A DNA stretch of 64,000 nucleotides from Aquibacillus halophilus (GTDB lineage: Bacteria > Bacillota > Bacilli > Bacillales > Amphibacillaceae), in contig NZ_WJNG01000002.1 of assembly GCF_009649745.1 (NCBI RefSeq), forward strand, positions 454,151 to 518,150, written 5' to 3'. Positions 9,170 through 18,651 of the stretch are shown in pieces. How positions within the stretch are numbered: the stretch's first letter is position 1; every line of letters begins with the position of its first letter. Under the pieces are notes generated by a model. It was not told the DNA's origin. It saw nothing but the letters and a program-made list of their open reading frames with translations, and ran no database searches. Made by a program: the position numbers and the translations under genes.

Positions 9170-9202
9170 GGTCGTCAGGAAAAACTGACGACCATTGTTT
9201 TT
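9170..9202 (+). terminator. Terminator of the polyamine operon
   Basis: A perfect 9-base stem GGTCGTCAG / CTGACGACC with a 6-base loop, followed by ATTGTTTTT. It comes 12 bases after the GNAT-nitrilase stop codon. Confidence 0.9.
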
Positions 9203-9211
9203 ATCTATGAC

Positions 9212-9865
9212 TGTTTTCTAAAAGATTGTTGTTATTTACAGATTCTCTATAGACTCCGACGTAACTGTCAGGTTGATATCCTACCATCCTTTATAAGGGA
9301 GTCGTAATTCATCGCTGCGGAAAAACACTCCCTTTCCATGGGGAATGCTTCAGCCTCCTCGCTCGTAAAAAACACTCACTGTGGGGTCTTCAGACTGTTC
9401 TTTGCCCATAGGACCAGAAATGACATCCGTGAATTTGCAACACACGAAGAAAATTGGTTTATATTTTCGAGGAGTGTCGCATTTTTCCGCAGCTTAAGGT
9501 AGCTTTCTGCTCAAATGAGATGAACTCCAAGAAACGTTTATTTCATGAATCATTACTACTTATTAATTAGAAAATTTCATTGCGTGGAGGTTTCAATTAT
9601 TTTATGAGTCTTCGTGTATTCCCAACGCTAGTATAGTGTTGTATTTGATAACTACACTAGATGACGGTGATTGGAGCGAAGGGCAGTCGACTCCAGCGGG
9701 AAAAGCGACGGCTGAAAATCCCGCAGGAAGTGGTCTGCTTCCAAGGAAGTTGAAGCGTTGCCCGCGGAAAGCGACTGCCCGAAGCGCAAATCAACTAGTA
9801 GCTACGCTACGACGCATTTTATATCAAGTGCGAAGATTAAAAAGTAACAAGACTTAAGAAAAGGC
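9212..9865. repeat. MITE-like composite repeat, copy 1
   Basis: This non-coding stretch of about 650 bases begins with TGTTTTCTAAAAGATTGTTG and ends with an imperfect inverse of it (AACAAGACTTAAGAAAAG). Inside, the left part holds a block of the type CTTTCC..GGG..CAGCCTCCTCG...ACTGTGGGGTCTTC. The right part holds a block in the opposite orientation (CCCGCGGAAAGCGACTGCCC). The same plan recurs at 23285-23982. No transposase is present, so it would be a non-autonomous element. A 73-codon frame inside (9636-9857) is not taken as a gene. Confidence 0.7.
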
Positions 9866-10038
9866 TTTATCTATACATATTGAAGATAAGGGATTTAATA
9901 GCAAAAGGAAAATAAAGTAAGCACGCCGTTAAACCGAATGATACTTTGTTTTACCTTCTGTCTAATGCAAGCTAATCATTCCTTATCTATACTTAAGATA
10001 CTAATAAAAATCTATAAATTGATAGAGGAGGCGCTGAT

Positions 10039-11499
10039 ATGACAGATACGAAGAAGGATACAATCGTACTGAAAAATTATGTTAATGCTAAATGGGTGGA
10101 AGCAAACACGGATCAATATCAAGATGTGCCAAATCCGGCAACAGGAAAGACGATTGCGATGGTTCCTATATCATCGTTTAGCGATGTGGATCAAGCTGTT
10201 GAGATAGCGAAAAAAGCGTTTCAATCTTGGAGTAAAACACCAGTACCAAAGCGTGCAAGAGTTTTGTTTAGATATCAACAGCTGTTAACTGAAAATCATG
10301 AGGAATTAGCAAATCTTGTCACCAAAGAGAATGGTAAAAGCTATAAAGAAGCCTACGGAGAAGTATTACGAGGAATCGAATGTGTAGAATTTGCAGCGGG
10401 TGCACCAAGTCACATGATGGGCGTTACGTTATCAACAATTGCAACGGATATTGATTCACAAATGTTTCGTTATCCCCTTGGGGTAGTAGGTGGGATTAGC
10501 CCATTTAATTTTCCGATGATGGTACCTTGTTGGATGTTCCCATTAGCAATTGCATGTGGTAATACTTTTGTGCTAAAGCCTTCTGAACGAACACCAATCC
10601 TTGCCAATCGATTAGCCGAGCTATTTTCAGAAGCTGGTCTTCCGGATGGAGTTTTTAATATTGTGCATGGTGCACATGATGTGGTAAATGGATTGTTAGG
10701 TCATGAAGACGTGAAGGCAATCTCATTTGTAGGATCCGAGCCAGTTGCAAAATATGTTTACGAGCAAGCAGCCTCTCATGGTAAGCGTGTGCAAGCGTTA
10801 GCGGGAGCAAAAAATCACCATATTGTCATGCCTGATGCTGATAAAGAAGTGACGATTCAAAATATTATAAGTTCATCTTTTGGTAGTGCAGGGCAACGTT
10901 GTATGGCTTGCAGTGCCGTAGTTGTAGTCGGAGCTGGGGATGAATTTGTCAAAGAGTTAAGTCAATCTATTAATGATATAAAGATGGGTAATGGAATGGA
11001 AGAGGATGTTGTTCTAACCCCAGTAATTAGAGAATCAAATCGCTCTAATGCACTTAAGTATATCGAGCTGGGTATTAAGGAAGGAGCTCAAATGGTTCGA
11101 GACGGAAGAAACGATAAGGCGGATAATGATCAAGGTTATTTCCTAGGACCAACAGTCTTTGACCACGTAACACCGGAGATGAGTATTGCTAAAGATGAAA
11201 TCTTTGGACCGGTGCTTAGTATATTACGTGCAGATGATTTAGATGGTGCACTAGATATTGTGAATAAATCCAAGTTTGGTAACTCTGCTACTCTTTATTC
11301 AAGAGATGCGAAGGCAGTTAGGAAGTTTCGAGAGGAAGCTGAACCGGGTATGTTAGGAGTTAATATTGGCGTACCAGCACCAATGGCATTCTTTCCGTTT
11401 TCAGGGTCGAAAAATTCATTCTTTGGCGATCTTCATGCGAACGGCAGTGATGGTGTTCAGTTCTATACAAGGAAGAAAATGATTACTTCTCGCTTTTAA
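10039..11499 (+). CDS. mmsA: CoA-acylating (methyl)malonate-semialdehyde dehydrogenase
   Basis: A 486-residue aldehyde dehydrogenase of the MmsA/IolA family, which turns malonate or methylmalonate semialdehyde into acetyl- or propionyl-CoA with NAD+. Family marks are [33 protein letters not shown] and the catalytic-Cys stretch [16 protein letters not shown]. As in other MmsA proteins, the general-base Glu of ordinary aldehyde dehydrogenases is absent (ALAGAKNHH). AGAGGAGGCG precedes the ATG. The next gene is an omega-aminotransferase 29 bases away, followed by alanine dehydrogenase. Malonate semialdehyde from beta-alanine is therefore the likeliest substrate, linking it to the pyrimidine genes further on. 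Confidence 0.92.
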   Translation: MTDTKKDTIVLKNYVNAKWVEANTDQYQDVPNPATGKTIAMVPISSFSDVDQAVEIAKKAFQSWSKTPVPKRARVLFRYQQLLTENHEELANLVTKENGKSYKEAYGEVLRGIECVEFAAGAPSHMMGVTLSTIATDIDSQMFRYPLGVVGGISPFNFPMMVPCWMFPLAIACGNTFVLKPSERTPILANRLAELFSEAGLPDGVFNIVHGAHDVVNGLLGHEDVKAISFVGSEPVAKYVYEQAASHGKRVQALAGAKNHHIVMPDADKEVTIQNIISSSFGSAGQRCMACSAVVVVGAGDEFVKELSQSINDIKMGNGMEEDVVLTPVIRESNRSNALKYIELGIKEGAQMVRDGRNDKADNDQGYFLGPTVFDHVTPEMSIAKDEIFGPVLSILRADDLDGALDIVNKSKFGNSATLYSRDAKAVRKFREEAEPGMLGVNIGVPAPMAFFPFSGSKNSFFGDLHANGSDGVQFYTRKKMITSRF

Positions 11500-11528
11500 T
11501 TTCCCTTTCGGAAAGGAGTAAAATAATA

Positions 11529-12872
11529 ATGGTTAATGTTAAGCAAGACCTCAATAAAAAGGATGAAAAGTACGTGTGGCATTCGATGCGAAAGTTCGAT
11601 CCGGAAGCCACCATGGTCGTGACTGAAGCTGACGGAGCTTGGATTACAGATGCGGAGGGGAATCGTTATCTAGACGGAATGGCAGGTCTTTGGTCTGTGA
11701 ATGTAGGTTATGGACGAACTGAGCTTGCCGAGGCTGCTTATAACCAACTGAAGAAATTGCCTTTCTACCCACTTACACATAGTCACCAACCTGCAATCGA
11801 ATTAGGGGAAAAGTTAAATGAGTGGCTAGAGGATGATTATGTTATTTTCTTTTCCAATAGCGGATCAGAAGCTAACGAAGTGGCATTCAAAATTGCACGC
11901 CAATATCATAGACAAAACGGTGATTATGATCGTTATAAAATCATTTCTCGTTACCGGTCCTATCACGGGAATACAATAGGGGCTCTTGCAGCAACAGGCC
12001 AGGCCCTTAGAAAGTATAAATATGAACCACTAGCTCAAGGATTTCTTCATGTTGCTCCACCTGATTGCTATCGGAGTTCATTTGATTCATCAGATGGCAC
12101 ATGTTGTTCTCAAAGTGCTAGTGAAATCGATCGGGTAATGACATGGGAGCTAGATGAAACAATAGCTGCTGTAATTATGGAGCCGATTATTACTGGTGGG
12201 GGAGTGCTAATCCCGCATGACCATTATTTGAAAGAAGTAGAAGAAATTTGTTCACAACATGGTGCACTGCTAATAGTAGATGAAGTAATCAATGGCTTTG
12301 GTAGAACAGGTAAACGGTTTGGTCATATGCATGCTGGTATCAAACCAGATATTGTTACCATGGCAAAAGGACTGACTAGCTCTTACATGCCATTATCCGC
12401 AACTGCGGTTAAAAGGGAAATATATGAGGCATTCAAAGGAACAGAAGAATATGATCATTTCAGACATATAAACACATTTGGAGGAAGTCCAGCTTCTTGT
12501 GCTGTAGCTCTTAAAAACATTGAAATAATGGAGAGAGAGGGACTGGTTGAACGATCAGCTGTTTTAGGAAAGAGACTTAACGAAGGTCTAATGGAATTAA
12601 TTGACCATCCAAATGTTGGAGATATTCGGAGTAGAGGCTTACTACTAGGGATTGAATTAGTGGAAGATAAAGCGACAAAAAAACCCGCACATCCAGACAA
12701 ATTAACGAATGTCATCTCTTTTTGTAAGAGAAAAGGATTAATAATTGGTAAGAATGGTGACACAGTTAAAGGATTCAACAATGTGTTAACACTGAGCCCT
12801 CCTTTAAATCTGACAGAGGATGATTTAGAACTTATTATTAAAACAGTAAAAGAAGCAATCATACAAATCTAG
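11529..12872 (+). CDS. Class-III omega-aminotransferase, probable beta-alanine--pyruvate transaminase
   Basis: A 447-residue PLP-dependent aminotransferase. The PLP-binding Lys lies in [13 protein letters not shown], the cofactor-contact Asp in [18 protein letters not shown], and [11 protein letters not shown] is the usual phosphate-binding region. The opening motif [20 protein letters not shown] is typical of the omega-amino acid:pyruvate group. It would move the amino group of beta-alanine to pyruvate, giving malonate semialdehyde and L-alanine. The gene before it can use the semialdehyde and the gene after it can turn alanine back into pyruvate, so the three form a closed unit. GABA or another omega-amine remains a possible substrate. 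Confidence 0.87.
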   Translation: MVNVKQDLNKKDEKYVWHSMRKFDPEATMVVTEADGAWITDAEGNRYLDGMAGLWSVNVGYGRTELAEAAYNQLKKLPFYPLTHSHQPAIELGEKLNEWLEDDYVIFFSNSGSEANEVAFKIARQYHRQNGDYDRYKIISRYRSYHGNTIGALAATGQALRKYKYEPLAQGFLHVAPPDCYRSSFDSSDGTCCSQSASEIDRVMTWELDETIAAVIMEPIITGGGVLIPHDHYLKEVEEICSQHGALLIVDEVINGFGRTGKRFGHMHAGIKPDIVTMAKGLTSSYMPLSATAVKREIYEAFKGTEEYDHFRHINTFGGSPASCAVALKNIEIMEREGLVERSAVLGKRLNEGLMELIDHPNVGDIRSRGLLLGIELVEDKATKKPAHPDKLTNVISFCKRKGLIIGKNGDTVKGFNNVLTLSPPLNLTEDDLELIIKTVKEAIIQI

Positions 12873-12897
12873 TCAATTAGGATGGAGGTATAGTTAT

Positions 12898-14040
12898 ATG
12901 AGAATAGGTGTAGTCAAAGAGATAAAAAATAATGAAAACAGAGTTGCTATCTCTCCTTCTGGTGTTAATTTGTTTATTAAAGCAGGACATGAAGTTGTGA
13001 TAGAGAGTGAAGCTGGAGTTGGATCGGGATTCACAGACGAGGATTATAGGCTCGCGGGTGCTGAAATTTTAAGTAGTAGAAAAGATGTATGGGCAAGTCA
13101 AATGGTTATGAAAGTAAAAGAGCCTTTGCAAGAGGAATATTCATATTTTCATGAAAATATGATTTTGTTTACTTACCTCCATCTAGCTGCTGAGCCTGAA
13201 TTAACAAAAGCACTGGTTGCTGCCAAAGTAGTTGCTATAGCATACGAAACGATACAGGATGAAAATGGATCACTTCCACTTTTAACACCAATGAGTGAGG
13301 TAGCGGGGAGAATGGCATCTCAAATTGGAGCACAATTTTTAGAGAGACCCAAAGGTGGGAAAGGTATTTTATTAAGTGGTATTCCGGGAGTGCGTCGAGG
13401 TAAAGTAACCATTATTGGTGGAGGAGTAGTTGGAACTAATGCGGCAAAAATAGCGATTGGTTTGGGTGCTGACGTAACAATTATTGATTTAGATTCAAAT
13501 CGGTTAAGAGAGTTAGATAACATTTTCGGAAACCAAATAAATACAGTAATGTCCAACCCGCTTAATATAGCTGAATGTGTTGCAGAATCGGATCTAGTTA
13601 TCGGTGCTGTTTTAATACCAGGAACAAAAGCACCAAAACTTGTTTCAGAAGAGATTATTAAAGCTATGAAAAAAGGATCTGTCATAGCTGATGTGGCTAT
13701 CGATCAAGGAGGAATCTTTGAAACAACAGATAGAATAACGACGCATGATAATCCAACGTATGAAAAGCACGGTGTTGTTCATTATGCAGTTGCAAATATG
13801 CCTGGAGCAGTTCCAAGAACCTCGACTCTTGGTTTAACAAATGTTACGATTCCGTACGCCTTAAAGATTGCTAATAAAGGCTATATGGAAGCTTGTCAGC
13901 ATGACCAGTCGATTTTAAAAGGAATTAATACGATGAACGGATACGTAACCTATAAAGCAGTAGCAGAAGCACATGGATTAGAATACAAAGAAGCAAGCTG
14001 GGACAGAGGGACAGGCTCCTTGTCCCTCTTAGGGAGATAG
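12898..14040 (+). CDS. ald: Alanine dehydrogenase
   Basis: A 380-residue NAD-dependent alanine dehydrogenase (L-alanine to pyruvate and ammonia). It starts with [17 protein letters not shown] and has [11 protein letters not shown], the Rossmann loop [17 protein letters not shown] near residue 170, and [18 protein letters not shown], all hallmarks of the family. GGATGGAGG precedes the ATG. In this operon it would recycle alanine formed by the preceding transaminase. Oddity: the last ~12 residues ([13 protein letters not shown]) are encoded by a GGGACAGAGGGACAGG...TGTCCC repeat that has replaced the normal C-terminal tail (see the repeat at 14000-14028). Confidence 0.95.
   Translation: MRIGVVKEIKNNENRVAISPSGVNLFIKAGHEVVIESEAGVGSGFTDEDYRLAGAEILSSRKDVWASQMVMKVKEPLQEEYSYFHENMILFTYLHLAAEPELTKALVAAKVVAIAYETIQDENGSLPLLTPMSEVAGRMASQIGAQFLERPKGGKGILLSGIPGVRRGKVTIIGGGVVGTNAAKIAIGLGADVTIIDLDSNRLRELDNIFGNQINTVMSNPLNIAECVAESDLVIGAVLIPGTKAPKLVSEEIIKAMKKGSVIADVAIDQGGIFETTDRITTHDNPTYEKHGVVHYAVANMPGAVPRTSTLGLTNVTIPYALKIANKGYMEACQHDQSILKGINTMNGYVTYKAVAEAHGLEYKEASWDRGTGSLSLLGR
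14000..14028. repeat. REP-like GGGACAG repeat inside the 3' end of ald
   Basis: GAGGGACA (14006-14013) pairs with TGTCCCTC (14021-14028) around a 7-base loop, preceded by TGGGACA. A related hairpin is found at 27730-27748. This type of palindrome is scattered through Bacillaceae genomes. Here it forms the last codons of ald. Confidence 0.6.
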
Positions 14041-14163
14041 CCTATTCTGTAACTAGTAAGTTGCAAACCCCTGATTAATAGTTAACTTACAATCTTTCAA
14101 GATCTCAACACATACGTTAAAAATAATCTAGTATATCCATTTTCAATCTAAGCTAAATAACGG

Positions 14164-14207
14164 AAAACACCGCACGTATTCTTTAAAGAATCACATGCGG
14201 TGTTTTT
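14164..14207. terminator. Bidirectional terminator between ald and the opposing aldehyde dehydrogenase
   Basis: AAAACACCGCA pairs with TGCGGTGTTTT, with an inner self-complementary ATTCTTTAAAGAAT. A-run on the left and T-run on the right let it serve both converging genes. Confidence 0.88.
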
Positions 14208-14214
14208 ATGTACG

Positions 14215-15660
14215 TTAAAATTGATAGTTTATACTGATGAATTTCATGTTGACCATCTCACGGATTGCGTATTTTATCCCTTCATATCCATATCCCGATG
14301 ACTTTAATCCACCATAAGGCATATGATCAAAACGTAACGTTGGCAAATCGTTAATTAGCACCTGGCCGACTTCTAATTGATGTGCAAATTTAAATGCTTG
14401 CGGTAGGGTGTAGGTGAATACTCCAGCATTTAAACCATATTGACTGTCGTTCATCTTAGCTAAAGCCGCCTCTGCATTAGAAACCGTATTAACGACAACA
14501 ACGGGTCCAAATACTTCTTGACAAGATACCTTTGAATCTGATGGTACGTTCGTTAAAATGGTGGGTTTTACTCCGTTACCTATTACTTCTCCTCCAGTAA
14601 TTAGCCTTGCTCCCTCATTGAGTGCTTCCTCAATCCAATCCAACACACGTTGCTGTGACTTTTCATCAATCATACCAGACAAATCCGTTGTATCCTTATT
14701 GGGATCACCATATACAAGTGTTTCGGTTGCAACCTTAAGATGCTGTAAAAATTCTTCGCTGATATCTTCATGAACATAAACACGTTGTGTACTAATGCAA
14801 ACCTGCCCGTTGTAAGAAAAACCGCCAACTACTACTTTTTGAGCAACGTCTTTTAGTTTATCTTTTACACTGTTATCAATATACAAAGCAGAATTATTCC
14901 CTAATTCAAGTGTTACCTTTTTTAAACCCGCTTGTGATTTAATAAATTTTCCTACATCAGGACTTCCAGTAAAGGTAATCTTTGCAACATCAGGATGATC
15001 GATAAGTATCTTTCCTAATCTTGGACCATCCCCTGTAATTACCTGGATTGCATCTTTAGGTAACCCAGCTTGATCCATTACTTGTGCAAGCATGATGGAG
15101 GATAGTGGTGTTTTCTCTGCTGGCTTTACAATTATAGTGTTACCTACTGCTAGGGCAGGGCCAACTTTGTGAGCTACTAGATTGAGTGGAAAATTAAAAG
15201 GCGTAATTGCCCCGACAACACCAATTGGTTGAAAAATTGTATAAGCATCTCTTCCAGCACCTCCTGGAGCAGCATCCAAGCGAATGGATTCTCCCTCTAA
15301 CTTTCTTGCTTCTGTGCTTGCGAATTTTAATGTCTCAACCGTCCGGTCAACCTCACCCTTGGCAAAACGAATAGGCTTACCTGATTCCAAAACTATTGTC
15401 CTAGCAAATGCTTCTTTTTGTGCAGCTATTAATCTAGCTGCATTGTCTAAAATTGTAGATCTTTCCTCAGAAGTTAGCTTTTTCATCTTTTGAAAAGCTT
15501 CGTTACTTTTGGAAATAGCATCTTCCATTTGGTTATTCGTACACTCTGGAATATCAGTAATTGCTTCGCGAGTGTGTGGATTGATTAGGGGATAGGTTTT
15601 ATTAGTTCCTAAAGCTAAATTGTCAAGATACCTTTTCCAGTCTGTACTCAATAGTGCCAC
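14215..15660 (-). CDS. Aldehyde dehydrogenase family protein
   Basis: A 481-residue NAD(P)-dependent aldehyde dehydrogenase. Motifs in order are ITPFNFPLNLVAHKVGPA, FTGSPDVGKFIKSQAG, the general-base Glu in TLELGNNSALY and the catalytic Cys in YNGQVCISTQRV, so it should be active. It resembles the group that includes lactaldehyde, phosphonoacetaldehyde and glyceraldehyde-phosphate enzymes, and I cannot fix the substrate. It is transcribed against the pyrimidine genes and converges on ald. Downstream of its start (upstream in window terms, 15661-15805) lie 145 bases without a gene, then the terminator of the large non-coding RNA, so it probably has its own promoter. It may have arrived with that segment. 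Confidence 0.85.
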   Translation of the reverse strand: MALLSTDWKRYLDNLALGTNKTYPLINPHTREAITDIPECTNNQMEDAISKSNEAFQKMKKLTSEERSTILDNAARLIAAQKEAFARTIVLESGKPIRFAKGEVDRTVETLKFASTEARKLEGESIRLDAAPGGAGRDAYTIFQPIGVVGAITPFNFPLNLVAHKVGPALAVGNTIIVKPAEKTPLSSIMLAQVMDQAGLPKDAIQVITGDGPRLGKILIDHPDVAKITFTGSPDVGKFIKSQAGLKKVTLELGNNSALYIDNSVKDKLKDVAQKVVVGGFSYNGQVCISTQRVYVHEDISEEFLQHLKVATETLVYGDPNKDTTDLSGMIDEKSQQRVLDWIEEALNEGARLITGGEVIGNGVKPTILTNVPSDSKVSCQEVFGPVVVVNTVSNAEAALAKMNDSQYGLNAGVFTYTLPQAFKFAHQLEVGQVLINDLPTLRFDHMPYGGLKSSGYGYEGIKYAIREMVNMKFISINYQF

Positions 15661-15805
15661 CTCATTTAAATTATTCTATTTATTTATTTTAGCTATAAAG
15701 AAGGGCCGGTAAAAGAAACATAATGTAAATTTATTTACAGAAAATTTTAACATTGTAAGTCTCTGCAGGTTTGGGGAAAGTCAGAACTTACAAGTTTTAA
15801 ACCAT

Positions 15806-15842
15806 AAAAAAGTAGTCCCGTAATTAAAATTTACGGGACTAC
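15806..15842 (-). terminator. Terminator of large ncRNA copy 1
   Basis: Read on the minus strand, GTAGTCCCGTAA pairs with TTACGGGACTAC and a run of six T follows. Stem sequence differs completely from that of copy 2 (34487-34532) although position and shape agree. Confidence 0.88.
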
Positions 15843-16552
15843 GTTACTTAACATTACAGGGGACCCAACCATACACATCCTAATGGAATCTTTTTCAGAG
15901 AACATTTTGACCCAATGACAGGTTTAAACACTTCTGATTCAACGTATCATAGTTTGCAGTAAGGACTAACTGCCAAGGAGAAGTGCGACCTCTCTAGGAT
16001 ATGTGCCAGTTCCGTTGAAGGATACTGAATTGATTTACCTGAATAAGATTTTCTTCTTATTTTAGACTCATTTTTTGAAATGTTCGGATTGTATAACTTT
16101 GTAAAACTCTCCACCTTCTTCATATTTCCTATTTTGCATCAAAGTTCACCGAATTTACATCACACGTTTAAATTTAACCTAGTTAAAGCTCTTAAGTTTT
16201 GCCTCATCTTAATCACCATCTAAAGCTTAAATCTTCCATCCCTATGAACTTGTTCTAGTTCATAGTTCATCTGTAGCTTTAGATAGGCAAGCCGTCGAAC
16301 AATTTAGCTAGACATTTAAGGTTTTGATGATCATACAAATCACTTTGTGTGCAACAGTTCTTTTTGGGTGGACTCACTTTTTTTTTGAGAATTTTCTGAA
16401 CAAATTAGAAAGTTAATTGGTGGTACCACCTGCTTTCTGCATTTCAGATTTTCCGACATTCTTCCTAGCTGGCTTTTTTAAACCGTAATAAACGGAACTA
16501 ACTAGGATGGTTGAGTCTCCTGTAATGTTAACTTTGTAAGAATCCTTCTTAC
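15806..16552 (-). ncRNA. Large structured non-coding RNA, copy 1 (~745 nt, unassigned family)
   Basis: No frame of 60 codons or more lies in this stretch, yet it is clearly related to 34487-35223. The predicted 5' end follows an extended -10 (TGATATACT) and the 3' end is a strong terminator. The two ends can pair: 16507-16529 with 15850-15872 gives a helix of about 22 base pairs with one mismatch. Inside the 5' end there is a CCGTTTATTACGG hairpin enclosed by CCTAG...CTAGG, then the shared block GAAGAATGTC. Blocks near the 3' end (AGGATATG, GATACTGA, GAAGTGC in plus-strand reading) are also common to both copies. Size and ornate folding recall OLE, ROOL and GOLLD, but I do not recognise it as one of these. 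It lies between an aldehyde dehydrogenase and the ZorA-like gene. The sequence gives no direct hint of function. Confidence 0.72.
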
Positions 16553-16558
16553 ATTTAT

Positions 16559-16567
16559 AGTATATCA
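16559..16567 (-). promoter_or_regulatory. Extended -10 promoter of ncRNA copy 1
   Basis: On the minus strand TGATATACT is followed by ATAAATGTAAG. Copy 2 has TGATATAAT and ATAAGTGTAAG at the same place. No good -35 box was seen. Confidence 0.55.
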
Positions 16568-16821
16568 TGTTTTACCTAGTTTATACTAAAAATTTTGCAA
16601 TCGCTTTCATTTTTTCAAAAAAATAAAAAAGATTACTATAGAGGGCAAGTTTTCAATATGAATACTAACAAAAAAATAAATTGAACTGCTTCTTAGAACA
16701 CATGATTTGGTCATGCTATGAATAAAGATATAGAAGGATGTACTTACGATATCTTTACTATGCAAGATTAATTGAGTTTATATCCTGTGAAGCCTTTAAA
16801 TCTAGTTGGGGGAGATTTGTA

Positions 16822-18651
16822 ATGCTAGAAGCCATACTACAACTTTTTACAAGTCAACAAAAAGCGGAAGCGATTCTTTCAAATGGAATTATTGAATTCA
16901 TTTTTATGGCTTTATTCCTCACGTTTATCATATCTATTCTTGTTCATTTTTCACTGTATAGTAAATTAACAAAAATTCGTAATTACATACAAGAAACCAA
17001 AAGAATGGATATTGAACCCCTTAGTTCGTTCAAAGATGAATTTGATCGAAGGAAGCAGGAGGAATCTGTAAAAGCTGAGACGTTTGTTCAGGAGAAATTC
17101 TCAGGTTGGCGAGTTTATAATGTACCAGTTATAAATCTAATTAAAATGATTCAGATGACGGTCTCTATGTTTATATTGATTGGTGTTTTGGGAACGTTTA
17201 TCGGACTAACAATGGCTCTGGGCAATATTGATTCTGGTGGGAATCAATTAGTTGAAGATGTGGCAAGTGTTCTCGCCGGAATTGATGTGGCGTTTTATAC
17301 GAGTATTGCTGGTATGGGATTGTCTTTGATTATGACAGTAATTATTCGAGCAGCGAATTCTGAATATTTACTCACCGATATTATGCTAAAGGTAGAATCC
17401 AATTTAGAAGAAACCGAACAAAATGGCATCGGTCGCTTGATTGATGTATCTGAGACAATTAATGCTTCTATTCTTCAGTTTCAAAAGACAAACCAAGAAT
17501 CGTTGCAAAATATTGTTCATTCATTTAAAGGTTTCCAGGAGTACACGAGCGGACTACAACAATCAGCAGAAGACTTAGCTAAGTTTAATGATGGATTGTC
17601 TAGTAATCTTAAGAATTTCACGGTTTTATTTACAAGTATTAAAGAGGTAACTGATGGACTCGGTAGTTCAGTAACGAAGCTAAACAGTAATTTTGATCAA
17701 CTATTCTCTTATATTAAACGTGTAGATAAAAGAAATGAACGAATGACAGAGATATTTGAAAATACCTACAAGAAAACCAAGGAATTATCAGAAACTCAGA
17801 TGAATACATTAGAGACGTTCGAAGCATCAGTTGAGGAGCTGAAGGAATTTACCACGTCAATTGTCGAGGGACAGGAATCAGTCAAAGGTGCATTTGAAAA
17901 AATGAACCGAAGGAGCACTGACTTGGTCGCACGGATGGAGGATCATAATAAACAGTTTAAAGGGATTTTCGGAGATAATCTCAGTTCAAATTTATCAAGA
18001 ATTACTTCTTATCTAAGTGAACTCTCGCAGGATTTTGATAGATTAGGAGAATCGATTGTCCATCTACCTCATGCACTTGAAACGATAAATAATACGCAAA
18101 ATGAATATAAGCATCTTCTATCTAATCGTTTTGACGATCTCGAACAATTTAATAAAGACTTTAATAATCATCTAAAGGCTCACTCTGCAGATTCAGTAGA
18201 CTTTGAAAAACACTTAATCGGGGCATCAAGGACGTATGAACAAGTAGGGATAAAAAATAATCAGTTAATCAACGAAATCAACGGAACAATTTCTCGATTG
18301 AATGAATCATTTAATCAAAAAGACAATCAAATGGATGCAAGTATTGAGGTTTTAAAGGATACACTTTCCAAATATGTGTCTAATTTGGAGGGAACCCTCG
18401 GCGAAAAACTTGATAAGGTTGTTCGGAGTATCGGAGAGTATGTTGAATTAACAAATGAGGGAATCAAAAAAGAGTATAAGCAAATTCGGCAACTAACTGA
18501 AGAAAATCATGAAAGCAGTGCAAGATATGCCCAGCAAACAGGAAATGAATTAAACCAAGAAATTCAAAGGCTAAATCAACAAATTAATTCATTTACTCAA
18601 GAGGTCGGGAAACTAAACAATCCAATAAGAGTTGGCCAAAATGATCAATAA
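16822..18651 (+). CDS. MotA/TolQ/ExbB-type proton channel protein with long coiled tail (ZorA-like)
   Basis: A 609-residue membrane protein. Transmembrane segments lie near residues 22-46, 112-134 and 148-176. The last two carry GVLGTFIGLTMAL and DVAFYTSIAGMGLSL, the channel signature of the MotA/ExbB/TolQ family. Residues ~180-609 are Gln/Glu/Asn-rich and almost certainly a long coiled coil. This layout is that of ZorA, the stator-like subunit of Zorya anti-phage systems, whose tail projects into the cytoplasm. I chose ATG 16822 because GGGGGAG lies 7 bases before it. The open frame reaches back to 16738 without a proper site. It overlaps the next gene, the MotB-like partner. No ZorC, ZorD or ZorE effector gene is nearby. 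Confidence 0.8.
   Translation: MLEAILQLFTSQQKAEAILSNGIIEFIFMALFLTFIISILVHFSLYSKLTKIRNYIQETKRMDIEPLSSFKDEFDRRKQEESVKAETFVQEKFSGWRVYNVPVINLIKMIQMTVSMFILIGVLGTFIGLTMALGNIDSGGNQLVEDVASVLAGIDVAFYTSIAGMGLSLIMTVIIRAANSEYLLTDIMLKVESNLEETEQNGIGRLIDVSETINASILQFQKTNQESLQNIVHSFKGFQEYTSGLQQSAEDLAKFNDGLSSNLKNFTVLFTSIKEVTDGLGSSVTKLNSNFDQLFSYIKRVDKRNERMTEIFENTYKKTKELSETQMNTLETFEASVEELKEFTTSIVEGQESVKGAFEKMNRRSTDLVARMEDHNKQFKGIFGDNLSSNLSRITSYLSELSQDFDRLGESIVHLPHALETINNTQNEYKHLLSNRFDDLEQFNKDFNNHLKAHSADSVDFEKHLIGASRTYEQVGIKNNQLINEINGTISRLNESFNQKDNQMDASIEVLKDTLSKYVSNLEGTLGEKLDKVVRSIGEYVELTNEGIKKEYKQIRQLTEENHESSARYAQQTGNELNQEIQRLNQQINSFTQEVGKLNNPIRVGQNDQ

Noticed and set aside
9636-9857. 73-codon plus-strand frame
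   Set aside because: It lies wholly inside the MITE-like repeat and the second copy of the repeat does not keep the frame.
12455-12862. 135-codon minus-strand frame opposite the aminotransferase gene
   Set aside because: Shadow of a strongly conserved gene; protein is Ser/Pro/Leu-rich without any recognisable domain.
15806-16552. Group II intron, T-box leader or insertion sequence as an explanation of the ncRNA
   Set aside because: No domain V-like end or GUGYG start, no intron-encoded protein, no T-box AGGGTGG motif with tRNA synthetase or amino-acid gene downstream, and no transposase or target duplication seen.
16738-16821. N-terminal extension of the ZorA-like protein
   Set aside because: The ATG at 16738 has its AGAAGG directly adjacent, too close for initiation, while ATG 16822 has a well-spaced GGGGGAG.
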